A stretch of 12,095 nt of DNA from assembly GCA_003242205.1 (NCBI GenBank), contig QGUR01000127.1, forward strand, positions 1 to 12,095, read 5' to 3'. Under the pieces are notes generated by a model, which was given only the letters and a program-made list of their open reading frames with translations, had not been told where the DNA came from and did no database searches. The stretch comes from Chloroflexota bacterium. GTDB taxonomy: Bacteria; Chloroflexota; Anaerolineae; Aggregatilineales; Phototrophicaceae. Made by a program: the position numbers and the translations under genes. This document shows, one piece after another, positions 1 through 6,651 of the stretch (its first letter is position 1; every line of letters begins with the position of its first letter).

Positions 1-1
1 C

Positions 2-397
2 CGCAAGCTGGCGTCACAAAACATGCCGGTTCGGCTGTCGCGGGGAATGGCGCAGGCGTTGCCGTACCGGTCGGGCGTATTTGCCGCCGTGGTCAGCACG
101 TTTCCCGCCGAGTTCATCATTGCGCCGGAAACGCTGCGCGAAGTGAACCGTGTCCTGCAACCTGCCGGGCAGTTCATCATCGTGCCGAACGCCGTGTTGA
201 CGGGCAAGGGAGCGGTCGAAGCGGGCATCGAGGCTTTGTATCGCATCACAGGGCAACGCGGCAGCAGCGCTCAACCCGGCGATATCGCTTCCATGTTTGC
301 CCCTTACGGATTCGATGTCGTCGTGCATCACGAGCAATGCAAGAACAGCGTGGCAACCGTGATCGTCGCCACGCGGACGCGCAACGCCGGCGACTAA
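2..397 (+). CDS. Class I SAM-dependent methyltransferase, C-terminal part (5' truncated by window edge)
   Basis: The reading frame is open from the first bases of the window (R-K-L-A-S-Q-N-M...), so this is the 3' part of a longer gene; the ATG at 23 is probably internal. Visible are a segment like the acidic-loop region of the Methyltransf_11 family (ALPYRSGVFAAVVSTFPAEF), the following conserved helix and strand (ETLREVNRVLQPAGQFIIVP), and a terminal beta strand (NSVATVIVATR). These match the second half of a Rossmann-fold methyltransferase; the glycine-rich SAM-binding motif would lie upstream of the window. The methyl acceptor cannot be told. The gene is followed after 69 bases by tRNA-His on the same strand. 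Family assignment is fairly safe; substrate is unknown. Confidence 0.72.
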   Translation, partial: RKLASQNMPVRLSRGMAQALPYRSGVFAAVVSTFPAEFIIAPETLREVNRVLQPAGQFIIVPNAVLTGKGAVEAGIEALYRITGQRGSSAQPGDIASMFAPYGFDVVVHHEQCKNSVATVIVATRTRNAGD

Positions 398-446
398 GAT
401 TATCGCCTGAAAGCGAGAATTTCCTCTAGCTTTTGAATCGAGGCTT

Positions 447-455
447 TGCTACAAT
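447..455 (+). promoter_or_regulatory. Extended -10 promoter element for tRNA-His
   Basis: TGC-TACAAT has the form TGn-TATAAT with one mismatch and lies 11 bases before the tRNA 5' end, so transcription would start a few bases before the mature tRNA. No good -35 box is seen 16 to 18 bases upstream, which is normal for extended -10 promoters. Confidence 0.45.
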
Positions 456-466
456 GCCCTCTAGAT

Positions 467-541
467 GGTGGGTGTAGCTCAGTTGGTTAGAGCGTCTGTC
501 TGTGGAACAGAAGGCCGAGGGTTCAAGTCCCTTCACCCACC
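467..541 (+). tRNA. tRNA-His (anticodon GTG)
   Basis: All arms fold. The acceptor stem is GTGGGTG (468-474) with CACCCAC (534-540). The D stem is GCTC/GAGC. The anticodon stem is TCTGT (495-499) with ACAGA (507-511), and the anticodon GTG is at 502-504. The T stem is GAGGG/CCCTT with loop TTCAAGT. The histidine identity features are present: an encoded extra G (-1) at 467 facing discriminator C73 at 541. The bases after C73 are CAA, so the 3' CCA is not encoded and must be added by CCA nucleotidyltransferase. A terminator follows directly, so this is a stand-alone tRNA unit. Confidence 0.97.
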
Positions 542-549
542 CAAACACA

Positions 550-576
550 AGCGCCCGGCAAAACCGGGCGCTTTTT
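550..576 (+). terminator. Rho-independent terminator after tRNA-His
   Basis: The stem AGCGCCCGG (550-558) pairs with CCGGGCGCT (564-572) around the loop CAAAA and runs into TTTTT (572-576) and TGTTT. It lies 9 bases after the tRNA. It also lies just beyond the stop of the convergent minus-strand gene and may help end that transcript, though the minus side has a poorer U tract. Confidence 0.9.
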
Positions 577-585
577 GTTTTCTGC

Positions 586-2025
586 TTAAGCGGGATAGCG
601 CAAGCGCGCACTTTTTCGCCGCAGACGCTGCCGCAGGCCGCTTCGCCTTGCCGGTAGCGGCGTGGCCGGCTCGCCCGCTTGTGCCGGAGGTTCCATCTCG
701 ACAGCGATCTTCCCGCTTTCAGGCGTTGTGGCCGCAACCTGTTCGGCAGGCGTGGCTTCTTCGATTGCGGTTCCGGGGTCTGCCACTGGCGTGGCTTCGC
801 CCGGTTGCGGGACGGGCGCTGCATCCAGTTCGCTCGGTCTGGGAACACCAAAGATCTCCCAGATACTCAGGCGCGCCGTATCCATTGAGGAAAGATCAGT
901 AACAGGCCGGAACGCCCCTGTTTGTTCGCCCTCTGCCTCCGACGGCTGTTCGCCAGCGCTTTCCGCAGGGGGCGCTGACGGAGCGCCGATTGCATCGCCA
1001 GTGTCGCGGGGCGTTTCGATTGCGCGCGCTTCCGAGACAGACGGTTCGTCGGTTACAGATTCTGGCTGGCCGGTGGTCACGACCGGGTGTTCGCTGGCGC
1101 TCTGGTCGCGTGCGCTATCACGATCCGCAACCTCGACGGCCCTCAGTTCGCTTTCCGGCGTACGCTGAGTGTCTTTGCCGGACGCTTCAACTTGTTGTTC
1201 GGGCGCAGCAACAGACGACGCTGCCGGCTGCGGCGGCTTGAAACGTTCGTCGTCGGTGACCGTCGACGACGTCCTCGCGTCAATCTCACGCAAAAATTCC
1301 GGTTCTTCAGTTTCGGCGACCAGTTCGTCAATGGTCTGGCGCGGCTGCACCGGCATCGCCGGAGGCGGAGAAACAGGCCGGCGCGGGCGCGTATCTTCGT
1401 CGGACAGCGGAGGCTCGTCGATAACCGGCGCGGTAACCGGCATTAAAGAACCGTGGTCGGATTGCCCGGCCTCGACGCGCAGGTCGATCACGGGCGTGTG
1501 CCGGGGGCGGTAATTGGCACGCGCTTCTGCGTCCGGCGCTTCGCGGATCAGCGACTTGGCTTCGCGGTACTTCTTCGCCGAACCGGATTCGTTCACCTGT
1601 TTCCACAGCGTTTTTAAGCTGAGCACCAGCATATTATCGAGCCGCCGCTTGAGGCCGAGCGCGGCACGCATCTGGCCGAACAAGCCCGCCGCTTCATAGG
1701 TGATGGTCCACTGGACAACAGTGCCTTCAGGGATTTCCTGCAGGCGGATGCGGCCCGTGCTTTCCCGGAAGGGCAAGCCATCGACATAGGTATACTGGTA
1801 ACCCAATCCGTCGTACCAGGCGGTGATTTCGATAACGTATTCGTCGCCCTTGTCCATAGTCTGACGCCAGCGCACGCCAGGCCCGGCGCGCTTTGACGTC
1901 AGATACGTGACCGAAGTACAGCCTGCCTGCCAGCGGGGATTGTTCCCGATATCGCTAATTAATTCCCAGACGACTTCAGGAGGCGCCGGGATGAGAATTC
2001 GTTGATCGATCGTTGTCATAGTCAT
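586..2025 (-). CDS. SRPBCC (polyketide cyclase/START-like) domain protein with long disordered tail
   Basis: 479 residues. Residues 1-150 form an SRPBCC ligand-binding fold: the opening strand TIDQRILIPAPPEVVWELISDIGNNPRWQ is typical of the polyketide cyclase/dehydrase-like family, followed by the strands TVVQWTITYEA and a C-terminal helix (RRLDNMLVLSLKTLWKQV). From about residue 165 to the end the protein is Pro/Glu/Ala/Thr/Ser-rich and probably disordered. Two conserved-looking islands stand out: EPEFLREIDAR in the middle and SIWEIFGVPRPSE at 387-399. The last 25 residues are strongly basic (RRSGLRQRLRRKSARLR). There is no signal peptide or membrane segment, so a cytoplasmic location is likely. 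Start: ATG at 2025 or the second ATG at 2019; neither has a clear Shine-Dalgarno, and a TATAAT box 3 bases upstream hints at a leaderless message. The bound ligand is unknown. The fold call is good; the function is open. Confidence 0.88.
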   Translation of the reverse strand: MTMTTIDQRILIPAPPEVVWELISDIGNNPRWQAGCTSVTYLTSKRAGPGVRWRQTMDKGDEYVIEITAWYDGLGYQYTYVDGLPFRESTGRIRLQEIPEGTVVQWTITYEAAGLFGQMRAALGLKRRLDNMLVLSLKTLWKQVNESGSAKKYREAKSLIREAPDAEARANYRPRHTPVIDLRVEAGQSDHGSLMPVTAPVIDEPPLSDEDTRPRRPVSPPPAMPVQPRQTIDELVAETEEPEFLREIDARTSSTVTDDERFKPPQPAASSVAAPEQQVEASGKDTQRTPESELRAVEVADRDSARDQSASEHPVVTTGQPESVTDEPSVSEARAIETPRDTGDAIGAPSAPPAESAGEQPSEAEGEQTGAFRPVTDLSSMDTARLSIWEIFGVPRPSELDAAPVPQPGEATPVADPGTAIEEATPAEQVAATTPESGKIAVEMEPPAQAGEPATPLPARRSGLRQRLRRKSARLRYPA

Positions 2026-2028
2026 TCG

Positions 2029-2034
2029 ATTATA
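2029..2034 (-). promoter_or_regulatory. TATAAT -10 box, possible leaderless promoter of the SRPBCC gene
   Basis: On the minus strand a perfect TATAAT ends 3 bases before the ATG at 2025. A start about 7 bases downstream would fall at or next to the ATG, leaving no room for a ribosome binding site, and none is seen. The -35 position (2052-2057) reads TACCCA, a poor match. Since any AT-rich hexamer can look like this, the call is tentative. Confidence 0.3.
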
Positions 2035-2384
2035 AAACGGACAGGGCGAGTTGGGTATTCAAACGCACCCGGGCTTTGAAAAACCATGCGCGTAAGGTTA
2101 GGAAAATCGCCAACCCGCCTGCATGGCCCACCCGGATTGACCCGATATCGTGCGGGTGGCTCGCCCATCGCCGTGTTCTTTTTTCCACAGCGCTTCTCCA
2201 GACACACACCTTAAAAACTAATCGTCCTCCCTACGGCTAGATAATCACCGGGCGAGCGCTGATCGGTAGCGCCAATTTTTTCAGGTTTTGTCCATTACGA
2301 TTTAATTCGGTCTACATCAGCAGAGCTTGGCAAACCGGCTGCCAGCAACAGTTTGCGGTATTCAGAGGAAAAGAAAGTAAAGAT

Positions 2385-2414
2385 TTGTCAATTAATGCCG
2401 ATTAACGTTACACT
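2385..2414 (+). promoter_or_regulatory. Candidate promoter of the solute-binding protein gene
   Basis: TTGTCA (2385-2390, five of six matches to TTGACA) is separated by 18 bases from TACACT (2409-2414, four of six matches to TATAAT). It sits in the AT-rich part of the intergenic region and would give a 5' leader of about 140 bases before the ATG at 2562. Confidence 0.4.
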
Positions 2415-2547
2415 TATCTGCGGTGGAGCGTTCGCGCCAATTTCGAACCTCTTTCTCTTCTCATGAGTAGAGATTTCAGGCTTACACGGACGTTACATCC
2501 ACCGCGCACGTTTGTATCTGGCCCGCTGGTGGCCGTGTCTCTATCAG

Positions 2548-2554
2548 TAAGGAG
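2548..2554 (+). promoter_or_regulatory. Ribosome binding site deciding the solute-binding protein start
   Basis: TAAGGAG lies 7 bases before the ATG at 2562. The frame is open further up to an ATG at 2463, but only the 2562 start has this strong Shine-Dalgarno and begins with a clean signal peptide. Confidence 0.85.
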
Positions 2555-2561
2555 CGAACAT

Positions 2562-4274
2562 ATGCACAAGCTTCTCAAAGCCTTGCTCGTTGGAGCCCTT
2601 GTGGCTCTGGTCGTTGCCCCGGCAGCGGCCCAGGACGATCTTGGCAATGTCATTATCGGCTCGACGTTCGGCAGCACGGGTGTGAACTTCAACCCCATCA
2701 CGAGCAGCACGGCGACCGAGCAGGATATCATGAATCTGCTCTACCCCGGGCTGGTCGGTGTGAACCCGGAAACCGCGATCATCGAGCCGAACGCGCCGGG
2801 TGGTCTGGCCAAGAGCTGGGAAGTTTCGGAAGACGGCACTGTTTATACGATTACCCTCAAGGATTACTTCCAGTGGTCCGATGGCACCCCGGTGACCGCG
2901 AATGACATCGCCATCTCGTGGGCAGCCATTACGAGCGGTCAGGTTGAGACTCCGCTTGCTTACCTGACTTCCTACATCACCGATGTTCGGGTCATCGACG
3001 ACTACACACTCGAAGTCACCATTCCTGAGCCGAGCTGCGAATCGGTCGGTAACTTCTACTTCCAGGCGTTCCCGTCGCATCTGGTGATGGATGCGGATGG
3101 CAACGTCGACTGGCAAGCTGTGAACACCATGACCATGTCCAGCCCGGAGGACCTCGAAGTCGGCCCGTACGCGCTGAGCGCTCAGATTCCTGACCAGCAG
3201 ACTGCGCTTGTGCCGGTTGCTGAAGGTCAGTGGCCTGCTGAACAGGAAGGCCCGATCCTGAACGACGGCTACATCCAGAAGGTGGTTGGCGACCAGACTG
3301 TCCAGATCGAACAGTTCCTGGCTGGCGAAATCGACTTCCTGACATTTGTGCCGCCGGACCGCCGCGCCGACATCCGCTCGGCTGAGGGCATTTCCAGCTA
3401 CGAGTTCAGCCCCGGCGATACGTGGGACTACTTCGCGGTGAATCACGCCAACCCGGAGAACCCGCAGCCGGCCCGTGATGAAAACGGCAACCTGATCGAA
3501 CAGGATCCGCACCCGCTGTTCGCCGTGCGTGAAGTGCGCCAGGCGCTGGCCCATGCCATCAACATGGACGACGTCATCACTGCCGCCGTGTTCGGTGAAG
3601 GCTCCAAGATGCAGTCGATGTACGCGCCCGGCACCTGGGTCTACAACGACGAAGTTCCGTTCTATGAGTACGACCCGGACCGCGCTCGTGAATTGCTGGC
3701 CGAAGCCGGCTGGACCGACGAAGATGGCGATGGCGTGATTGAATGCCACGGCTGCGCTCACGCCGAAGAAGGCACGCCGTTCAGCTTCACGCTCTACACC
3801 AACCAGGGCAACACCCGTCGTGAAGCCTTCGGTCAGATCATTCAGGACCAGCTCGCCGAAGTCGGTATCGAGGTCGATTTCCAGACCATCGACTTCAACG
3901 TTCTGGTTGACATGCTCGACCAGCAAACCTTCGACGCCGTTATCCTCGGCTGGCGCAACTCCTATCCGTTCAGCCCCGACTACACGCAGATCTTCGGGAC
4001 AAGCGGTGACGTTATCGGTGGTTCGAACAGCGTCTCGTATGTCAGCGAAGAGATGGACGAGCTGATGCGCCGCGCGCTGACCCTGCCCGGCTGCGATCCG
4101 CAGGAACGCGCTGAGATCTACGGCCAGGCTGCTCAGCTCTTCCACGAAGACCTGCCGTACATCGTTCAGTTCAGCACCAACGGCATGTACGCGTGGCAGG
4201 ATACCCTGCAGGGTGTCGATCCCTATCCCGCGAACCTGCTGTGGAACCTGACTGAATGGACTCGCACAGAGTAG
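2562..4274 (+). CDS. ABC transporter substrate-binding protein, family 5 (peptide/oligopeptide type)
   Basis: 570 residues. The N-terminus is a Sec signal peptide: basic MHKLLK, hydrophobic core, and a probable cut after AAA at residues 21-23 before QDD. There is no lipobox cysteine, so it is secreted rather than a lipoprotein. The mature part has the SBP_bac_5 layout: LAKSWEVSEDGTVYTITLKD, the WSDGTPVTANDI segment, VREVRQALAHAINMDDV, and DPDRARELLAEAGW. It captures peptides or related solutes outside the membrane and hands them to the DppB/DppC-type permeases downstream. Odd points: a DEDGDGVIE loop at 386-394 of the DxDxDGxxE type, suggestive of calcium, directly followed by the cysteine pair C395-H-G-C398; the other cysteines are C159 and C511. 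Length fits the family. The ligand cannot be told from sequence, and family 5 also includes binders of nickel, sugars and opines. Confidence 0.93.
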   Translation: MHKLLKALLVGALVALVVAPAAAQDDLGNVIIGSTFGSTGVNFNPITSSTATEQDIMNLLYPGLVGVNPETAIIEPNAPGGLAKSWEVSEDGTVYTITLKDYFQWSDGTPVTANDIAISWAAITSGQVETPLAYLTSYITDVRVIDDYTLEVTIPEPSCESVGNFYFQAFPSHLVMDADGNVDWQAVNTMTMSSPEDLEVGPYALSAQIPDQQTALVPVAEGQWPAEQEGPILNDGYIQKVVGDQTVQIEQFLAGEIDFLTFVPPDRRADIRSAEGISSYEFSPGDTWDYFAVNHANPENPQPARDENGNLIEQDPHPLFAVREVRQALAHAINMDDVITAAVFGEGSKMQSMYAPGTWVYNDEVPFYEYDPDRARELLAEAGWTDEDGDGVIECHGCAHAEEGTPFSFTLYTNQGNTRREAFGQIIQDQLAEVGIEVDFQTIDFNVLVDMLDQQTFDAVILGWRNSYPFSPDYTQIFGTSGDVIGGSNSVSYVSEEMDELMRRALTLPGCDPQERAEIYGQAAQLFHEDLPYIVQFSTNGMYAWQDTLQGVDPYPANLLWNLTEWTRTE

Positions 4275-4297
4275 TTTCAGCGTAGCGACACAGCGTA

Positions 4298-4362
4298 AAC
4301 CTCATCCCCGCCCCTTCTCCAGAAACGAAAAACGCGTTTTGGAAAGGGCAGGGGATGAGGTT
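4298..4362. repeat. Large imperfect palindrome (possible dispersed intergenic repeat or MITE-like element)
   Basis: A perfect 12-bp outer stem AACCTCATCCCC (4298-4309)/GGGGATGAGGTT (4351-4362) continues inward through CCCTT/AAGGG and CC/GG with mismatches. At the centre is the perfect palindrome AAAACGCGTTTT (4329-4340). It begins 24 bases after the solute-binding protein stop. No T run follows, so it is not a classic terminator, though it could stall polymerase or protect the 3' end of the message. From memory, CCTCATCCCC/CCTCACCCCC-type palindromes are scattered between genes in several filamentous bacteria; copy number here cannot be checked. Confidence 0.7.
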
Positions 4363-4418
4363 CGTTCCATAGAAATACACATAAGAAAATACTCATACAA
4401 TGCCGGTTACTTTTTCCC

Positions 4419-4446
4419 TTTAAATATCTTCAATACTTGCTATGCT
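4419..4446 (+). promoter_or_regulatory. Candidate extended -10 promoter for the permease genes
   Basis: TGC-TATGCT (4438-4446) fits an extended -10 box, with TTTAAA (4419-4424) at a 16-base spacing as a possible -35. It lies in an AT-rich stretch about 50 bases before the permease ATG. It would allow the permeases to be expressed separately from the solute-binding protein. Confidence 0.3.
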
Positions 4447-4497
4447 GATTGGATACCCCCGTTTTAACGTAAGTATCAAGGCGGTCGTGCGAAAAAC

Positions 4498-5574
4498 ATG
4501 ATCAAGTACACGATTCGACGCCTGATCCAGGCAATCCCGATCTTCTTCGGCATTACCCTCCTGTCGTACCTGCTGATGACTGCAGCCCCCGGCGGGCCCA
4601 CCAGCGCGCTGGCGATGGACCCGCGAATTCCTCCACAGCAACGACAGGCGATGGCCGCGCGCCTCGGCGTTAATGACCCGTGGCCGGTTCAATACCTGCG
4701 CTGGCTGCTCGGCGACGACTGGATGCGTGTGGATACAGATGGCGACGGTCTCGCCGATATCGCCCGGTTGATTCCGCTGGATGCCGACGGCGATGGACGC
4801 CCCGAGCCTGCGGGACGTCGCAAGGGCATCCTGCGCGGCGACTTTGGCGAGTCGTTCTTCCAGCGCCGCCCAGTCATCACCATGATCGAAGAAAAGATTG
4901 GGCCAACGCTGGAACTGGGTCTGGCGTCGCTGATTGTCGGATTGGTCATCGGGTTGCCGGTGGGCATTATCGCGGCGGTCCGGCGCGGAGGCTGGTTCGA
5001 TAACGTCACCCGCGTGCTGGCCGTCATGTTCAACGCAGTGCCGGTCTTCTGGCTCGGCTTGATCCTATTGATGATCTTCAGCTTCCGGCTACAGCTCTTG
5101 CCATCGGGCGGCCAGTGTGGGCTGGTGTTGTCGGGCGGATGCCCGCCGATCTACCAACGGCTTGAATACCTGCTGCTACCGACCCTCGTGCTCTCCACGG
5201 GCGCAATTGCCATTTACTCCCGCTATATCCGCGCCTCGATGCTGGACGTCATCCATCAGGATTATATGCGGACTGCCCTGTCCAAAGGTCTGCCCGGCAA
5301 GGATGTCTGGTTCAAGCATGGCGCGCGCAACGCGCTCATCCCACTGGCGACCTTTCTGGGGCCAGCCATTACCGGCCTGCTCAGTGGCGCCGTCATTACG
5401 GAAACGATCTTCTCGTGGCCCGGACTGGGCCGCCTTGGCGTGACAGCCGTCATTCAACAGGACTTCCCGGTTGTAATGGCTGTCGTGATCATGGCCTCGA
5501 TCGCGACCATCCTCGGCTTCCTGCTGTCTGACATTCTGTACGCGATTATCGACCCGCGCATTCGTTTCGATTAG
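4498..5574 (+). CDS. ABC transporter permease, DppB/OppB type, with DxDGDG insertion
   Basis: 358 residues; one half of the inner-membrane channel for the upstream solute-binding protein. It has the family's N-terminal helix (IRRLIQAIPIFFGITLLSYLL, about 7-27), a large external loop, the RGDFGESFFQRRPV segment before the transmembrane core, four to five further helices, and the ATPase-contact (EAA) loop YMRTALSKGLPGKDVWFKHG starting at residue 256. It ends with the usual DPRIRFD. Unusual is the external loop at about 78-103, with two acidic repeats, D79-T-D81-G-D83-G and D95-A-D97-G-D99-G, which look like thrombospondin-3 or EF-hand-like calcium loops. Start: the ATG at 4498 has only a weak, distant AAGGCGG upstream (about 4479), but the N-terminus aligns with the family. 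The stop codon overlaps the ribosome binding site of the next permease. Confidence 0.95.
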   Translation: MIKYTIRRLIQAIPIFFGITLLSYLLMTAAPGGPTSALAMDPRIPPQQRQAMAARLGVNDPWPVQYLRWLLGDDWMRVDTDGDGLADIARLIPLDADGDGRPEPAGRRKGILRGDFGESFFQRRPVITMIEEKIGPTLELGLASLIVGLVIGLPVGIIAAVRRGGWFDNVTRVLAVMFNAVPVFWLGLILLMIFSFRLQLLPSGGQCGLVLSGGCPPIYQRLEYLLLPTLVLSTGAIAIYSRYIRASMLDVIHQDYMRTALSKGLPGKDVWFKHGARNALIPLATFLGPAITGLLSGAVITETIFSWPGLGRLGVTAVIQQDFPVVMAVVIMASIATILGFLLSDILYAIIDPRIRFD

Positions 5575-5583
5575 GAGGCGCGC

Positions 5584-6507
5584 ATGACCACGCAAACGCA
5601 AACACAGATCAAAACGCTCAAGGTTCGCGCGCCGGAAGAACGCCGCCTCGGCGAATCGCTAACAACACTGGCTCTGCGCCGGCTGCGCCGGGATAAGCTG
5701 ACGCTCCTCGCCATAGCCATTCTGCTGGTGTTGACCGCATTATCCATCCTGGCCCCGGTCATCACCGAACAACTTGGCGTCAGCGCGACCCGAACCAACG
5801 CGCAGATCGCCTTCGCGCCTCCGGGCACGCCCGGACATATCCTCGGTACTGATGACCTCGGCCGTGACCATCTGGCGCGTCTGTTGTATGCCGGTCAGGT
5901 GTCACTCAGCATCGCTTTCATCTCCGCGTTGCTCTCGCTTGGCATCGGCGTAGCGCTGGGCATTATCACGGGCTTCTATGGCGGCATAGTCGACGACATC
6001 GTCAACTGGATTATCGCGACTCTATCGTCCGTGCCCTATCTGTTCCTGCTTCTGATTATCTCGGCGGTACTGCGACCGGGCCCGGCAACGCTCATCATCG
6101 TGCTGGGCTTCCTGGGCTGGATGGGCACGACGCGGCTGGTGCGTGGCGAAACACTGTCGCTACGCGAGCGCGAATTTGTCCTCAGCGCCCGCGCGATTGG
6201 CGCTTCCCCGCTCCGCATCATGTTCGGCCATATTTTGCCCAACCTGTTCTCTGTGATTGTCGTAACGCTGGCAATCGACATCGGTTCGCTGATTCTGGTT
6301 GAAGCCTCGCTAAGCTACCTCGGCCTCGGCGTGAAGCCGCCAACGCCCACGTGGGGCAACATGCTGACCAACGCGCAAACCTTCTTCACCAAGGGCGGCC
6401 ACCTCGTCGTCATGCCCGGTCTGCTGATCTTCATTACGGTGCTGTGCCTCTACATCATCGGCGACGGCATTCGTGATGCCTTTGACCCGCAGGCGAAAGA
6501 CCGCTAA
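5584..6507 (+). CDS. ABC transporter permease, DppC/OppC type
   Basis: 307 residues; the partner permease. Residues 1-30 are a soluble, Thr/Gln- and Arg-rich lead. A membrane helix follows (LTLLAIAILLVLTALSILAPV), then the DppC hallmark HILGTDDLGRD at 85-95 and the core helices. The ATPase-contact EAA loop REFVLSARAIGASPLRIMFG starts at residue 196. The C-terminus DGIRDAFDPQAKDR is standard. AGGAGG at 5573-5578 overlaps the upstream stop codon and lies 5 bases before the ATG, so the two permeases are surely co-transcribed and probably translationally coupled. Length is normal for the family. No ATPase gene follows; a terminator closes the unit 30 bases on. Confidence 0.96.
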   Translation: MTTQTQTQIKTLKVRAPEERRLGESLTTLALRRLRRDKLTLLAIAILLVLTALSILAPVITEQLGVSATRTNAQIAFAPPGTPGHILGTDDLGRDHLARLLYAGQVSLSIAFISALLSLGIGVALGIITGFYGGIVDDIVNWIIATLSSVPYLFLLLIISAVLRPGPATLIIVLGFLGWMGTTRLVRGETLSLREREFVLSARAIGASPLRIMFGHILPNLFSVIVVTLAIDIGSLILVEASLSYLGLGVKPPTPTWGNMLTNAQTFFTKGGHLVVMPGLLIFITVLCLYIIGDGIRDAFDPQAKDR

Positions 6508-6536
6508 CACACGCGACTAACGTTCTACAAACGCCT

Positions 6537-6571
6537 AAAGAGGCGGTTTGCCCGGCAGACCGCCTCTTTTT
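6537..6571 (+). terminator. Rho-independent terminator after the permease pair
   Basis: The stem AAAGAGGCGGT (6537-6547) pairs with ACCGCCTCTTT (6559-6569), 11 bp, with an 11-base loop and a T run (6567-6571) that continues TGTTCT. It ends the transporter transcript, showing that no ATPase genes are co-transcribed downstream. Confidence 0.93.
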
Positions 6572-6604
6572 GTTCTATTCCACACCATTCCGGGCAAGTC
6601 TCGC

Positions 6605-6610
6605 TATAAT
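6605..6610 (+). promoter_or_regulatory. TATAAT -10 box of the aldo/keto reductase gene
   Basis: A perfect TATAAT lies 42 bases before the ATG and 34 bases after the preceding terminator, so the reductase is an independent transcript. The sequence 16 to 18 bases upstream (ACACCA region) is a poor -35 match. Confidence 0.5.
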
Positions 6611-6651
6611 CGCGTTTTTAGCATCGCAGTTATTCTTACAGGAGTACTGAC

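Larger units (their letters stand above)
2026..2561. other. Divergent intergenic region between SRPBCC gene and solute-binding protein gene
   Basis: 536 bases with no convincing gene. It must hold the promoters of both divergent genes. Seen inside are: the minus-strand TATAAT at 2029-2034; an inverted repeat CCACCCG (2128-2134)/CGGGTGG (2153-2159) with an 18-base loop; and a weak hairpin GCGCT/AGCGC at 2256-2272 followed by CAATTTTTT, which could be a weak attenuator if anything transcribes through it. A promoter candidate for the solute-binding protein lies at 2385-2414. The stretch 2275-2420 is clearly more AT-rich than the flanking genes. Confidence 0.6.

Noticed and set aside
467..541. 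tRNA-His as an integration site of a mobile element
   Set aside because: No repeat of the tRNA 3' end and no integrase or phage gene are seen in the window.
2128..2159. Inverted repeat CCACCCG/CGGGTGG as an operator or terminator
   Set aside because: Only 7 bp with an 18-base loop and no T run; in a GC-rich region this is expected by chance. Noted only within the intergenic entry.
2022..2207. A 61-codon minus-strand frame upstream of the SRPBCC gene whose TGA overlaps that gene's ATG (ATGA)
   Set aside because: It starts with GTG with only AAGGT immediately adjacent, resembles no family I know, and spans the region expected to hold the promoter. The ATGA overlap may be chance.
2256..2281. 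Hairpin with T run as a terminator or attenuator
   Set aside because: The stem is only 5 bp and nothing on the plus strand upstream needs terminating.
2544..4145. A 533-codon minus-strand frame opposite the solute-binding protein gene
   Set aside because: The plus strand encodes a clear family 5 binding protein with signal peptide and ribosome binding site; the antisense frame is a by-product of GC-rich codon use.
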